NCBI RefSeq assembly: GCF_001679665.1
Contig: NZ_CP013244.1
Span: 3,593,001-3,657,000 of the forward strand
Source: Candidatus Viadribacter manganicus
GTDB taxonomy: Bacteria > Pseudomonadota > Alphaproteobacteria > Caulobacterales > Aquidulcibacteraceae
DNA length: 64,000 nucleotides
Direction: 5' to 3'
Part shown: one piece after another, positions 20,093-28,942 of the stretch
How positions within the stretch are numbered: the stretch's first letter is position 1
How the letters are laid out: each line of letters begins with the position of its first letter
Translations under genes and position numbers: made by a program
Notes under the pieces: model-generated
The model's database searches: none
What the model was told of the DNA's origin: nothing
The model's input: the letters and a program-made list of their open reading frames with translations, nothing else

Positions 20093-21325
20093 ATGTCGAA
20101 ATCGCTTTTTGAGCATCTCTCACCGGATACTGGCCCGAAGCGCATCCTGGCGCTCGATGGCGGGGGCGTGAAGGGGCTGCTGACCCTCGGGATGTTGAAG
20201 ATTTTGGAAGAGGAGCTGCGTCGGCGCGCTCATGGCGCCGCCTCCTTCCGGCTCAGTGACTATTACGATCTGATCGGCGGCACATCGACTGGCGCGATTA
20301 TCTCGGCTGGTCTTGCTCTTGGACTGAGCGTGGACGAGCTGATTGCGCTCTACCAGCGCCTGGGACCGGAAGTATTTGGAAAGAACGCCGGTGACGGCGT
20401 GTTCTTGCAGTCGAAGTTTGAATCGAAGAATCTGCGCCGGGCATTGCACTCGGTGCTTTCAACCAAGACGATGGGTTCGGAGGATATCAAGACGGGCCTC
20501 GCCATCCATGCCAAGCGGATTGACACTGGTTCGGCTTGGGTCGTCACCAATCATCCGCTTGGCGTGTTTTATGATCCTCCTGCGGGCAGCAGCATCTTTC
20601 CAAACAAGCGCTACAGGTTGACCGATCTCGTGCTTGCGAGTGCGGCCGCGCCGACATTCTTCGATGAAATCGTCATTGATATCGAGTTCGATGAGAAACG
20701 CAGGCCCACGCAGAAGGGCTATTTTGTCGATGGTGCAGTGAGCGCAAATAACAATCCGAGCATGCAGCTGTTCATGCTTGCGCTTGAGCCCTCATACAAA
20801 TTCGCTTGGAAATCGGGCGCCGACAATCTGATGATGACATCCTGCGGGACCGGTTCTCGCCGGCCGAGTGTGGACGGAAAGAGTTTTCAGGGTTTACCGC
20901 CAGGTTTGCGCGGCGTGCATGCGTTGCGCGCCATGGTGTATGACACGCAGGTACAGGGCGTGATGATGATGCAGGCGCTGTCCGAACCGAAAAAGCCTTG
21001 GCGGGTGAATTCCGAGATTGGCGATATGCGCGGCGTCTGTGTCAGCGGTGCGCCTGTATTGGATTATCAGCGCGTCGATATCATGCTCGACACCAAACCT
21101 AAGGCGAAGCGCAGAGGCGATCCCGTGCCGCCGATGACTCCGTTGGAGCGCTTGCTCGGCAGAGAGGTGGACGCTGATAGTCTCGAAGCGCTCGATCACA
21201 TGGACAACGGCAAGAAGCCGAACTTGGACTTGTTGTTGGAGGTGGGCATGGCGGCGGGCCGAACCTATTTTGACGCCGCGTACCCAGACCCAAAGTTTGA
21301 CTTGCCAGAGTGGCGAGGCGCCTAA
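20093..21325 (+). CDS. Patatin-like phospholipase
   Basis: 410 residues from the ATG at 20093 (GGGGA upstream). The oxyanion motif DGGGVKG is at 22-28, the nucleophile GTSTG with Ser65 at 63-67, and the catalytic Asp in FVDGAVSANNNP. This is a complete Ser-Asp dyad lipid acyl hydrolase. No signal peptide is seen, so it is probably intracellular. It follows the ligase pair by 37 nt and precedes the RyR-like gene by 50 nt, all rightward. Stand-alone patatins range from lipid metabolism to defence effectors; nothing here decides between them. Confidence 0.9.
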   Translation: MSKSLFEHLSPDTGPKRILALDGGGVKGLLTLGMLKILEEELRRRAHGAASFRLSDYYDLIGGTSTGAIISAGLALGLSVDELIALYQRLGPEVFGKNAGDGVFLQSKFESKNLRRALHSVLSTKTMGSEDIKTGLAIHAKRIDTGSAWVVTNHPLGVFYDPPAGSSIFPNKRYRLTDLVLASAAAPTFFDEIVIDIEFDEKRRPTQKGYFVDGAVSANNNPSMQLFMLALEPSYKFAWKSGADNLMMTSCGTGSRRPSVDGKSFQGLPPGLRGVHALRAMVYDTQVQGVMMMQALSEPKKPWRVNSEIGDMRGVCVSGAPVLDYQRVDIMLDTKPKAKRRGDPVPPMTPLERLLGREVDADSLEALDHMDNGKKPNLDLLLEVGMAAGRTYFDAAYPDPKFDLPEWRGA

Positions 21326-21375
21326 ACGGCGAAGCGATTTGCGCTTTCCTAATGGCTTATTGATAGAGTGACTCG

Positions 21376-22014
21376 ATGGCTCGAGGCGCCAAAACACCTA
21401 AGTCCGATCCCGTTCGGGAAGCGGCGGTAGAGTATTTTTCCGCACGCTCGCACAATGCGTGGCGCAAACGCCTGCTGGAAACCAATCCGGAGCAGCGAGG
21501 CAAGCCGCGTATGCGCCCGCGCGGCGGAGTCATGGTTGATATAAATAAACCATGGGCATCGCTCGATCCGCGCGCGAAGGCCGACAATATGGGCGCGGCT
21601 TACGATGCCTTTGACGCCGTGAAACGCTTTCCTGATGATCGCGAGGCGGCCTCCGACTACGTGCACCAACGGTGGATGGCGCGTAACAAGTCGGACAAGT
21701 CGCAACCAAAAGCCCTGTTCAAACAATATGCACGTTTGCCTGAAGTCGAGAAGGACAAGGATCGCGCGCACGTGGATCGCATGAAGGCGGCGTTGCGCGC
21801 CGTAAGCCCAAGGTCGAAGGCGGTTCGCAAAGGTGCGGCGAAGGCCACCAAGACGATACGCCTCGACGCTAAGACTTGGCGCAGCCTCGAAGTTGCGGCT
21901 GAGAGATTGTCGAAGGCAGTTGGGCATAAGGTTACGATCGAGGCGCTCATCGTCGCCGGCGCTGAAGCGGTTGCAGCGGTTTCGAAGGTCGCGGCGCGTA
22001 AAAAGCGGGGCTAA
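21376..22014 (+). CDS. Protein with RyR-like domain
   Basis: 212 residues, strongly basic. Residues about 62-135 (an Asp-rich helix, then DYVHQRWMARNK, then KQYARLPEVEKDKDRAHVD) resemble the RyR repeat (PF02026) ending, where a Leu-Pro-x-x-Glu-Lys-x-x-Asp-Arg pattern is diagnostic. The C-terminus (about 155-205) has a TIRLDAKTWRSLE start like a ribbon-helix-helix followed by Ala-rich helices. RyR domains in bacteria are thought to bind nucleotide-type ligands. Assignment is by eye; otherwise it is an uncharacterised protein. Confidence 0.45.
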   Translation: MARGAKTPKSDPVREAAVEYFSARSHNAWRKRLLETNPEQRGKPRMRPRGGVMVDINKPWASLDPRAKADNMGAAYDAFDAVKRFPDDREAASDYVHQRWMARNKSDKSQPKALFKQYARLPEVEKDKDRAHVDRMKAALRAVSPRSKAVRKGAAKATKTIRLDAKTWRSLEVAAERLSKAVGHKVTIEALIVAGAEAVAAVSKVAARKKRG

Positions 22015-22076
22015 GCCGCGCGGCGCACCGTCGCGCCGCCTTGCGCGCGCCGTCTTTTCGTCAGACATCGCCGGGG

Positions 22077-23147
22077 ATGAAGGACGTTATAGTCGTTGGC
22101 GGCGGCGTGATTGGGTTGTTTTGCGCAGTGCGTCTGCGCAAGGGCGGCGCACGCGTTTGGCTGCTCGATAGCGGTCCTGAGCATCCGACGTATTATACGC
22201 CGATCGCATCGGCGGCGGCCGCTGGCATGCTGGCGCCGATTGCCGAGGCGCCGAGCGTGCACGAGATGGTCGCGCTGGAATCGTTTGCGCTTTGGAGGAG
22301 CATGCAGGCTGGCTCTGAGTGGGCCGATGGCGTGCGTTTCGATGGCGCTGTGATTGTGCGTCCCACACAATCTGACGCGGCGGCGTTCGCTGCGAATGCG
22401 GCGCGGCTGGGCCACAAGGCGGCGCATCTTTCAGGCGGTGAATTTCGAAAACGCACGGGCTTTCGCGCGAAGGTGGACCAAGCGCTCTTCGTTGAAGCCG
22501 AAGGCACCGCCGATCCTCTGCGCGTGCTGACTGGCCTTGCGATGCAGGCGCATGCGCTGGGCGTCTTACGTGCTTATGACACCGACGCGTCCGAGGTCAC
22601 TGCAACGAGCGTGACGACGCACGATGGCCGCGTGCTCGAGGCCGACGCGGTGGTGTTGGCGCCCGGGGCATGGGCGAGCGAAAAGGTTATGAGCGCAGCG
22701 CCTGCGTTGAAGCGCATTCGCCCTGGCAAAGGCATGGTCGCCGCGGTTGAGATTGAGCGCCCGCTTGGCCCCAACGTTCGCGCTGGCGACTTCTACGTGG
22801 CGCAGCGTCGAGACGACGTGGTGCTTGGATCAACGCTCGAGTTCGATCGTTTCGACCGCAAGGTCGATCGAACCAAGATCGCTGAATTGCACGCGGCGGC
22901 GGAAAGGCTGCTGCCGGGAGACTTGAGGCTGACGGATCAGGCCTGGGCCGGCATCCGCCCGATGTCGCCAGACGGCTGGCCCATGATTGGTCCATCAGCA
23001 GAGGGCGTCTTACTGGCGGCGGGCCATTCGCGTGACGGATGGCTTATGGCGCCTATTACGGCCGAGATCATAACCGCGTATGTGTTCGGCAACGAGATCC
23101 CGGCCACTTGGGCCGCGTTATCGCCCGAGAGATTTGAGCACCCATGA
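22077..23147 (+). CDS. thiO: Glycine oxidase/D-amino acid oxidase-like FAD enzyme (ThiO-like)
   Basis: 356 residues from the ATG at 22077. The dinucleotide fold DVIVVGGGVIGL has GGGVIG at 8-13. AAAAGMLAPIAEAPS is the ThiO/DadA-type segment, and the C-terminal WAGIRPMSPDGWPMIGPS plus GHSRDGWLMAP is the FAD-closing motif of the DAO family. ThiO oxidises glycine for thiazole synthesis, but no other thiamine genes are present, so the exact amine substrate is open. ATGA overlap with the acyl-CoA dehydrogenase. Confidence 0.8.
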   Translation: MKDVIVVGGGVIGLFCAVRLRKGGARVWLLDSGPEHPTYYTPIASAAAAGMLAPIAEAPSVHEMVALESFALWRSMQAGSEWADGVRFDGAVIVRPTQSDAAAFAANAARLGHKAAHLSGGEFRKRTGFRAKVDQALFVEAEGTADPLRVLTGLAMQAHALGVLRAYDTDASEVTATSVTTHDGRVLEADAVVLAPGAWASEKVMSAAPALKRIRPGKGMVAAVEIERPLGPNVRAGDFYVAQRRDDVVLGSTLEFDRFDRKVDRTKIAELHAAAERLLPGDLRLTDQAWAGIRPMSPDGWPMIGPSAEGVLLAAGHSRDGWLMAPITAEIITAYVFGNEIPATWAALSPERFEHP

Positions 23148-24316
23148 CGTTCGCACTCGACCTCACCGAAGAACAGGCCGCCATCAAGCATGCGGTGGAA
23201 GAGATCTGCGCCAAGTACGACGACCATTACTGGCTGAACGTCGACAATTCCGGCGATTTCCCGAATGCGTTCGTGGACGATATCGCCCAAGGTGGCTGGC
23301 TGGGCGTCGCGATGCCGGAAAGCGTCGGCGGAGCCGGCCTTGGACTGACCGAAGCCGCGTTGATGATGCAGACCGTTGCCGCATCTGGAGCAGGGTTTTC
23401 AGGCGCGAGCGCAATCCATCTCAACATTTTTGGTCTGATGCCGATCGTGAAGTTCGGCACGCCGGAGCAGCAGCAGCGCTTTCTCCCACCAGCCATCAAC
23501 GGCGCCGACAAAGCCTGCTTTGCAGTCACGGAACCCAATTCGGGGCTCGATACGTCAAGTCTGGAGACACGCGCTGAGCGCACCAGTGATGGTTATCGGA
23601 TCAACGGACGCAAAATCTGGACGACGAACGCGCAGCGCGCGAACAAGATTTTGATCATCGCGCGCACAACGCCGAAGGATCAGGTGAAGCGCCCCACTGA
23701 AGGGTTGTCGTTGTTCTATGCCGACTTCGATCGCAAACACATCGAGGCGCAGCCAATCCCGAAAATGGGCCGCAAGGCCGTGGAGTGCAACACGCTCTTC
23801 ATCGAGGACCTTGAAGTCTCAAACGCTGAATTGATCGGTGAGGAGGGCGCGGGATTCAAGATTTTGCTGAGTGGCCTCAATCCAGAGCGCGTGCTGTTCG
23901 CAGCGGAGGCGATAGGTCTCGGTCGTGCTGCGCTGCGCCGTGCCGCCCAATACGCGAAGGAGCGGGTCGTGTTTGGCCGGCCGATTGGTCAGAACCAAGG
24001 CATCCAGCATCCGCTGGCGAAGGCGTGGGCTGAGCTCGAAGCCGCCAATCTGCTGACCTTCAAAGCTGCGGCCTTGTATGACGCAGGCAAGGAATGCGGA
24101 GCTGAGGCCAACGCTGCGAAGTACCTGGGCGCCGAAGCAGGGTTCCGTGCGTGCGAGTCCTCGGTGCTTGCGCACGGTGGAATGGGATACGCGAAGGAGT
24201 ATTTCGTGGAGCGCTACTTCCGCGAAGCGATGATCGCGCGGATCGCACCTGTCAGCCGTGAGATGATCTTGAACTTCATCGCCGAACGCGTGCTGGGGCT
24301 GCCCAAGAGCTACTGA
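23144..24316 (+). CDS. Acyl-CoA dehydrogenase
   Basis: 390 residues. CFAVTEPNSGLDTSS (FAD/substrate loop), KIWTTNAQRA, and the C-terminal HGGMGYAKEYFVERYFREA are standard for acyl-CoA dehydrogenases. The final motif (RIAPVSREMILNFIAERVLGL) is the usual end. It introduces an alpha-beta double bond into an acyl-CoA with electrons passed to ETF. It is translationally coupled to the ThiO-like gene. The chain-length or branched substrate is not readable. Confidence 0.92.
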   Translation: MTFALDLTEEQAAIKHAVEEICAKYDDHYWLNVDNSGDFPNAFVDDIAQGGWLGVAMPESVGGAGLGLTEAALMMQTVAASGAGFSGASAIHLNIFGLMPIVKFGTPEQQQRFLPPAINGADKACFAVTEPNSGLDTSSLETRAERTSDGYRINGRKIWTTNAQRANKILIIARTTPKDQVKRPTEGLSLFYADFDRKHIEAQPIPKMGRKAVECNTLFIEDLEVSNAELIGEEGAGFKILLSGLNPERVLFAAEAIGLGRAALRRAAQYAKERVVFGRPIGQNQGIQHPLAKAWAELEAANLLTFKAAALYDAGKECGAEANAAKYLGAEAGFRACESSVLAHGGMGYAKEYFVERYFREAMIARIAPVSREMILNFIAERVLGLPKSY

Positions 24317-24443
24317 TCCTCACAATTTTGAACATTGGGGTAGCAAGCTTCAATGCGATTGTTCCGTCCTCGCATCGACCAATCGGCGCGCCAAGGTGCG
24401 CAGGTTAACGTCGCATTTACCAAACCGGCGGACCCCAGGTCTC

Positions 24444-25229
24444 ATGACCAGTCCGATTGGACCAGCCGGGCAGGACGCCGTTCAGGCCGCAATCCGTCGC
24501 GCAGCCGACGCAACTGGCGTGAATTTCTCCCTGCTTGTTGAAACCGCTAGGCGGGAAAGTGCGCTCAATCCCAACGCGCGCGCAGGCACGTCGAGCGCGA
24601 CCGGCCTTTTTCAATTTATTGAAGGCACTTGGCTCGACATGGTGCGCCGCCACGGCGCCGAACATGGCTTAGGTGCAGAAGCGACCGCACTCCAAAACGG
24701 CGCCAATGCGCAAACGCGGCGGGACATTCTCGCGCTTCGCAGCGACCCAGAAATTTCGGCGCGAATGGCTGGCGAACTCGCGCGCGAAAACGCGACGACA
24801 ATGGAGGCGCGGCTCGGCCGATCGCCAAGCGCCGGTGAGTTGTATGCGGCGCACGTTATGGGGCCGAACGGCGCGCTGCGATTGATTGAAGCCGCACAGC
24901 AAGGTGCGCCGAACGCGGTGTCGTTGTTTCCACGCGAGGCTGCCGCCAATCGCGGTTTATTCTATGCCAATGGCCAGCCGCGCAGTGCACAAACCCTGTT
25001 GGATCGCCTGCAGCTTGATGCGGACGCCAGCATCGGCGCGGCGCAGCCTGGACAGGGCGGTGGCCGTTTAGAATATGGTCGCGAAAGCGAGGCGATGTCG
25101 CCCGCATTGGCGCAGGCGCTGTTTGCCTTTGCGCTCCTGCCGTTGTTGCGCGGTGGGCAAGCCCAACCGTCCGAGCAGCGCAATCCGATGGATGCGCTTG
25201 CCGCCTACGCGCGCACGAGCGGGACCTAA
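24444..25229 (+). CDS. Lytic transglycosylase-domain protein (SLT/PleA-like)
   Basis: 261 residues from the ATG at 24444. The SLT fold is recognised by ETARRESALNPNARAGTSSATGLFQF, where the Glu in RRES is the likely catalytic acid, and by AAHVMGPNGALRLIE. No signal peptide is seen at the chosen start; the frame upstream to 24396 does not add one. Such proteins cleave peptidoglycan glycan strands, and Caulobacter PleA with this plan is needed for pili and flagella. The C-terminus is hydrophobic (LAQALFAFALLPLLRG) and may associate with membrane or partners. Converges with the CoA-transferase with a 4-nt overlap. Confidence 0.8.
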   Translation: MTSPIGPAGQDAVQAAIRRAADATGVNFSLLVETARRESALNPNARAGTSSATGLFQFIEGTWLDMVRRHGAEHGLGAEATALQNGANAQTRRDILALRSDPEISARMAGELARENATTMEARLGRSPSAGELYAAHVMGPNGALRLIEAAQQGAPNAVSLFPREAAANRGLFYANGQPRSAQTLLDRLQLDADASIGAAQPGQGGGRLEYGRESEAMSPALAQALFAFALLPLLRGGQAQPSEQRNPMDALAAYARTSGT

Positions 25230-26419
25230 GCGGCGGCGCCGCTCTCGTACATCGCGTCAATTTCCGCCTCGCTGTATCCTGCCTGCGCGAGCACAGCGCG
25301 TGTATGCTCGCCTGGGCGCGGTGACGGTCCCTTCGGGCCATCGTCGGCGCCAGGAAAGCGCACCGGACCGGCCGGCGCGTTCATCGTCCCACCACCATGT
25401 TTGGGTGTTTGTACAACGCAGCCCGCGGCGATCGCTTGCGGATCAGCGATGGATTCCGCCGCCGTAAGGACCGGCGCCCAGATCATTTCCTCAGCGTCGA
25501 GAGCTGCAGCGATGTCGTCAAACTCGCGTCCGGCAAAGGCTTCGTCGAGCAGCGGCACCAATTGAGCGCCATTTTCACGCCGTGCGCGACCGTTGGCGAA
25601 GCGTGGATCACTCACAAGATGTTCGATCTTTAGTGCGCGCGCGAGCTTCGGCCAATCCTTCTCTCCCTGACGCTGCAACAAACTGATCCAGCGGCCGCCG
25701 CCGGTCTGGAAATAGTTGATGAGCGGATTGGGAGCGTTTTGACGCGGGCGGTTCGATGCAATTCGCCCGCGTGTGTGTTGGATGGCGAGATCGGTGGAGC
25801 CGGCGTAGTGCGCCGCGCGGAGGAGCGAAGCGTCGATGAGCCGGCCTCTGCCAGTCTGCTGTCGCTCGTAGACTGCCGCCATGACGGCGCCAACGATGGC
25901 GAGCGAGGCGACGTGATCGCCAAACGCGGTGCGCAGCATCACGGGATCTCCGCCCTTGGGCCTAAACATCGCCGCCAGACCTGAGCGCGCCCAAAAGGCG
26001 GCTTGGTCCATTCCCGGTCGATCTGCGTCGGGCCCTTCGAGGCCGTAGCCGGTCAGCGTTGTGTAAATAAGTTGTGGGCGCCGCTTCATGACGCTCTCGG
26101 GATCGAGCCCGGCGCGCGCGAGCCCGCCCGGTCGAACGTTGGTCAGGAAGATATCGGCGCCATCGATCAGACGAAGTAGGGCCTCTCGGCCTGCCGGCTT
26201 CGATGTATCGAGGACCACCCCGCGTTTGCCGCGATTGTCCATGTCGAAGACGGGATTTTCCATTTCCTCAACGCCCAGCGAGGAAAAGAACATCCGGATC
26301 GGGTCGCCGCCCGGAGGCTCGACTTTGATTACATCGGCGCCCCAATCGGCCATGATCCCACCGGCGCCAGGGGCGGCCACGTAGGTGGCCATCTCGACAA
26401 TCTTCAGTCCCTCGAGCAT
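25226..26419 (-). CDS. CaiB/BaiF family CoA-transferase
   Basis: 397 residues from the ATG at 26419; a longer open frame upstream is not protein-like. MLEGLKIVEMATYVAAPGAG, DWGADVIKVEPPGGDPIR and the catalytic Asp138 in GMDQAAFWARSG define a class III CoA-transferase (alpha-methylacyl-CoA racemase/CaiB type). It moves CoA between carboxylic acids or racemises acyl-CoA. It may serve the same acyl-CoA metabolism as the dehydrogenase at 23144, which is inference from proximity. Confidence 0.92.
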   Translation of the reverse strand: MLEGLKIVEMATYVAAPGAGGIMADWGADVIKVEPPGGDPIRMFFSSLGVEEMENPVFDMDNRGKRGVVLDTSKPAGREALLRLIDGADIFLTNVRPGGLARAGLDPESVMKRRPQLIYTTLTGYGLEGPDADRPGMDQAAFWARSGLAAMFRPKGGDPVMLRTAFGDHVASLAIVGAVMAAVYERQQTGRGRLIDASLLRAAHYAGSTDLAIQHTRGRIASNRPRQNAPNPLINYFQTGGGRWISLLQRQGEKDWPKLARALKIEHLVSDPRFANGRARRENGAQLVPLLDEAFAGREFDDIAAALDAEEMIWAPVLTAAESIADPQAIAAGCVVQTPKHGGGTMNAPAGPVRFPGADDGPKGPSPRPGEHTRAVLAQAGYSEAEIDAMYESGAAA

Positions 26420-26533
26420 CGGCCATTTCCCCTTCGCAATATTCGCAATCAAGGCTTCGTTAAGGTGCGCCCGCGAGGCTGGTCCGAAACGGAGCGGCGG
26501 GAGTCGCCGCCCCGCCTTGGAGCGTAAGCGCAA

Positions 26534-27673
26534 ATGTCGATCGTTACGATGCGCGGCCATCTCACGGATAGCGACATCCGGTCCTTGATCAAGGCGCCGA
26601 GCGAGGATGAGCGTGCACACGCTGCGCATAAGATTTGCCGCTGCATTGAAGAGGCTCAGCTTTCCCCTGAGGAACGGGCCCACGCTGAAGGCATTATTGC
26701 AATCATGGCGCAGGACGCCGCGGTGCTGGTCCGGCGCGCCCTTGCGATCGCGCTGAAGAATTCACCGAAGCTACCGCGCGAGATCGCAAACAAGCTGTCG
26801 CGCGACGTGGATTCCATCTCGCTCCCTGTGATCATGAATTCGCCATCTCTGACCGACGAAGACCTCGTCGCGATCGTGCGCGCGTGTCCGCCGAATAAGC
26901 AGGTTGCTGTCGCGAGCCGTGAGACAATCAGCACCACCGTGACGGGCGCCATATCAACTTATGCTGTAGCGGAAGCGGTTGAGCGCGCGCTCGCAAACGA
27001 TAACGCTCTGTTTGACGAAGAGGGACTCGACACGGCGCTGACGCGCTTTGACGGCCTTTCATCGATCACAACGGCGATGGTGTACCGTGAAGAGTTGCCG
27101 GTGGGCGTGACGGAAAAGCTGGTTTCTATGGTGACCGGCGAGCTCTTCGATCACCTCGTGAACAATCACGAACTGCCGCCGCAAATTGCAATCGATCTCG
27201 CGATGGGCGCGCGTGAGCGCGCGACATTGGATATCGTTGAGCAGGCCGGGCGCCAGCGCGACCTCCCGAAATTCGTGCAGCAGCTCAATTTGAACGGCCG
27301 CCTGACGCCTTCGCTGTTGATGCGTGGATTGTGCTTAGGTCAGATCGATTTCGTTGAGTACGCAATGGCGGAACTCGGCGGGATATCGCATCAGCGCATG
27401 TGGCTGCTTATGCACGATAGCGGCCCGCTTGGGCTCAAAGCCGCGTTCGATCGTGCAGGTCTGCCGCCGCGCCTGTTCCCGTCGTTCCGCGCCGCCATCG
27501 ATGTCTACCATTCGATTGATCGTGAAGGTGTCGTGCGTGATCGCATTACCTTCCGGAAGCGCATGCTTGAGCGCACGTTGACGCTCTTCCAGTCAGTTCC
27601 GAAAGATGATCTCGACTATCTGCTTGAGAAGCTCGATGCGTCCGGGTTACAGGCCGAGCGCGTCGCCATCTAG
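26534..27673 (+). CDS. DUF2336 protein
   Basis: 379 residues, nearly all helical. The N-terminal part has a HEAT-like pattern with repeated Leu/Ala helices (VLVRRALAIALKNSPKLPRE, then the segment with NSPSLTDEDLVAIVR), which is the DUF2336 signature of Alphaproteobacteria. No catalytic residues are known for this family. It meets the degenerate EAL gene tail to tail with 4-nt overlap and the Hpt gene lies next, so a signalling role is plausible but unproven. Confidence 0.85.
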   Translation: MSIVTMRGHLTDSDIRSLIKAPSEDERAHAAHKICRCIEEAQLSPEERAHAEGIIAIMAQDAAVLVRRALAIALKNSPKLPREIANKLSRDVDSISLPVIMNSPSLTDEDLVAIVRACPPNKQVAVASRETISTTVTGAISTYAVAEAVERALANDNALFDEEGLDTALTRFDGLSSITTAMVYREELPVGVTEKLVSMVTGELFDHLVNNHELPPQIAIDLAMGARERATLDIVEQAGRQRDLPKFVQQLNLNGRLTPSLLMRGLCLGQIDFVEYAMAELGGISHQRMWLLMHDSGPLGLKAAFDRAGLPPRLFPSFRAAIDVYHSIDREGVVRDRITFRKRMLERTLTLFQSVPKDDLDYLLEKLDASGLQAERVAI

Positions 27674-28329
27674 CGCAGTGCTGCTTCTGCGAAGGGCCCG
27701 CCGCCGCGTTCAAATCCCGCGATTGCAAGCGTGCGCGCAAGCGAAGCGGTCAGCACGCTTTCCGCAGTGATGGTGAGACCCGCAGCTTTGGCCGCGAGGA
27801 GGCGGCGTCCAAGTGGTGAGCGATCACCTTCGTCCATAGCGAGGAATGGATCTGGCGTTGGCGGCGGCTGAAGCACCAGTTCGCAATAGAGATTGCGCGC
27901 GCGCGCGCCGAACGGCAGCGGGCACTCTGGGTCGCCGCGCAGCACAACATTCCAGCCGCGCGCGCGGAGCTCTTCAGCCAAGCCAGCGCCGGCCTTCACC
28001 AATTCGCGTTCATTGAGTTGGAAGTTGAAGTTGCGCCGTGTGCATCCCGCCTCAATCGCAGCTTCACTCAGCATGTCTGCTTCAAGCGTGCTTTGAATCT
28101 CGTGAGGCACAGCCAAGGTGAGCACCGCGGGAGCGCTGCGCTCTAGCCACGCCATGCGGGCGCCGCGGACAAGGCGCGAAAGATTGGAGTATTGGAACGC
28201 CTCTTCGGGTTGACCGAACGGCCGGATAACGCCGCCCGCGAGCGCGCCCACGCGTAGATCAACGCGCGCGCCAATCGCAAAGGCAAGCGGCTCAGACTGA
28301 GGCCGTGGACGGAACGGGATCACGTTCAT
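27670..28329 (-). CDS. Degenerate EAL-fold protein
   Basis: 219 residues starting MNVIPFRPRPQSEPLAF. The middle part (NFNFQLNERELVKAGAGLAE) aligns with the FELTES strand-helix of EAL domains, and the end (AKAAGLTITAESVLTASLA to GFERGGGPFAEA) aligns with the AEGVET and QGY-type segment. The EAL, DDFG and metal-binding acidic residues are missing, so it should not hydrolyse cyclic di-GMP. It may bind the nucleotide or another protein. The similarity is judged by eye and is moderate. Confidence 0.55.
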   Translation of the reverse strand: MNVIPFRPRPQSEPLAFAIGARVDLRVGALAGGVIRPFGQPEEAFQYSNLSRLVRGARMAWLERSAPAVLTLAVPHEIQSTLEADMLSEAAIEAGCTRRNFNFQLNERELVKAGAGLAEELRARGWNVVLRGDPECPLPFGARARNLYCELVLQPPPTPDPFLAMDEGDRSPLGRRLLAAKAAGLTITAESVLTASLARTLAIAGFERGGGPFAEAALR

Positions 28330-28398
28330 GGAAGACGTGACTATATCGCGCCACGGTTAAGGCCAGGCGGACGAAGAGGGTAAAGCTGACGTTAGTAC

Positions 28399-28893
28399 TC
28401 AGTGCGGAGCGACGCCCAAATCGGCGACGCCGATCTCAAGCGCACGCAACACGGCGCGCCCGATAGGGTGCTCAGCGGAACGGATATCATCGCGCACGGA
28501 GGCCCGGATCGCATCGATGTGAGCGCGCGCCAGGGCCGGATCGCGCTGGGCCAAGGCTTTTCCTGCGTCGGTTTCGATCAGGCGGCAAAGCGAGGCGGCA
28601 ATTTGCGTGGCGAGCAGTGAGCCATAGGTCGCACCCATGCCTTTGAGGTCGTGGGCGATGGCGTGGACATCTTCTTGCGAGAGCATCGTCCAATTTGCCG
28701 CGTCGGCGCGAAGCCGGGCTGACTGCAACCGCTCAATGTCCGCATCGAGCCAGACCTGGAGTTCATCACCCATGGACTCGAGCGCTTGATCGGCGCGAGC
28801 GACGGCGCCAGCGTCGAAGATCGGTTTCTTCAGCTCGAATGTCCGAAGACCAGTGTCGCGCGGATTGATCAATTCAACTTTGGGCTTGGCCAT
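28399..28893 (-). CDS. Hpt (histidine phosphotransfer) domain protein
   Basis: 164 residues. A helical bundle with the phosphorylatable His81 in HAIAHDLKGMGATYG, the standard HxxKG(M)G motif of Hpt proteins. An additional conserved-looking tail (RAVLRALEIGVADLGVAPH) follows. It probably relays phosphate between a hybrid kinase and a response regulator encoded elsewhere. It sits between the degenerate EAL gene and nadK on the same strand. Confidence 0.85.
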   Translation of the reverse strand: MAKPKVELINPRDTGLRTFELKKPIFDAGAVARADQALESMGDELQVWLDADIERLQSARLRADAANWTMLSQEDVHAIAHDLKGMGATYGSLLATQIAASLCRLIETDAGKALAQRDPALARAHIDAIRASVRDDIRSAEHPIGRAVLRALEIGVADLGVAPH

Positions 28894-28942
28894 AGCGTGC
28901 GCACAGTGCGGCGCTGGTGGTGAACAGAGCGTTGACGCCTCG

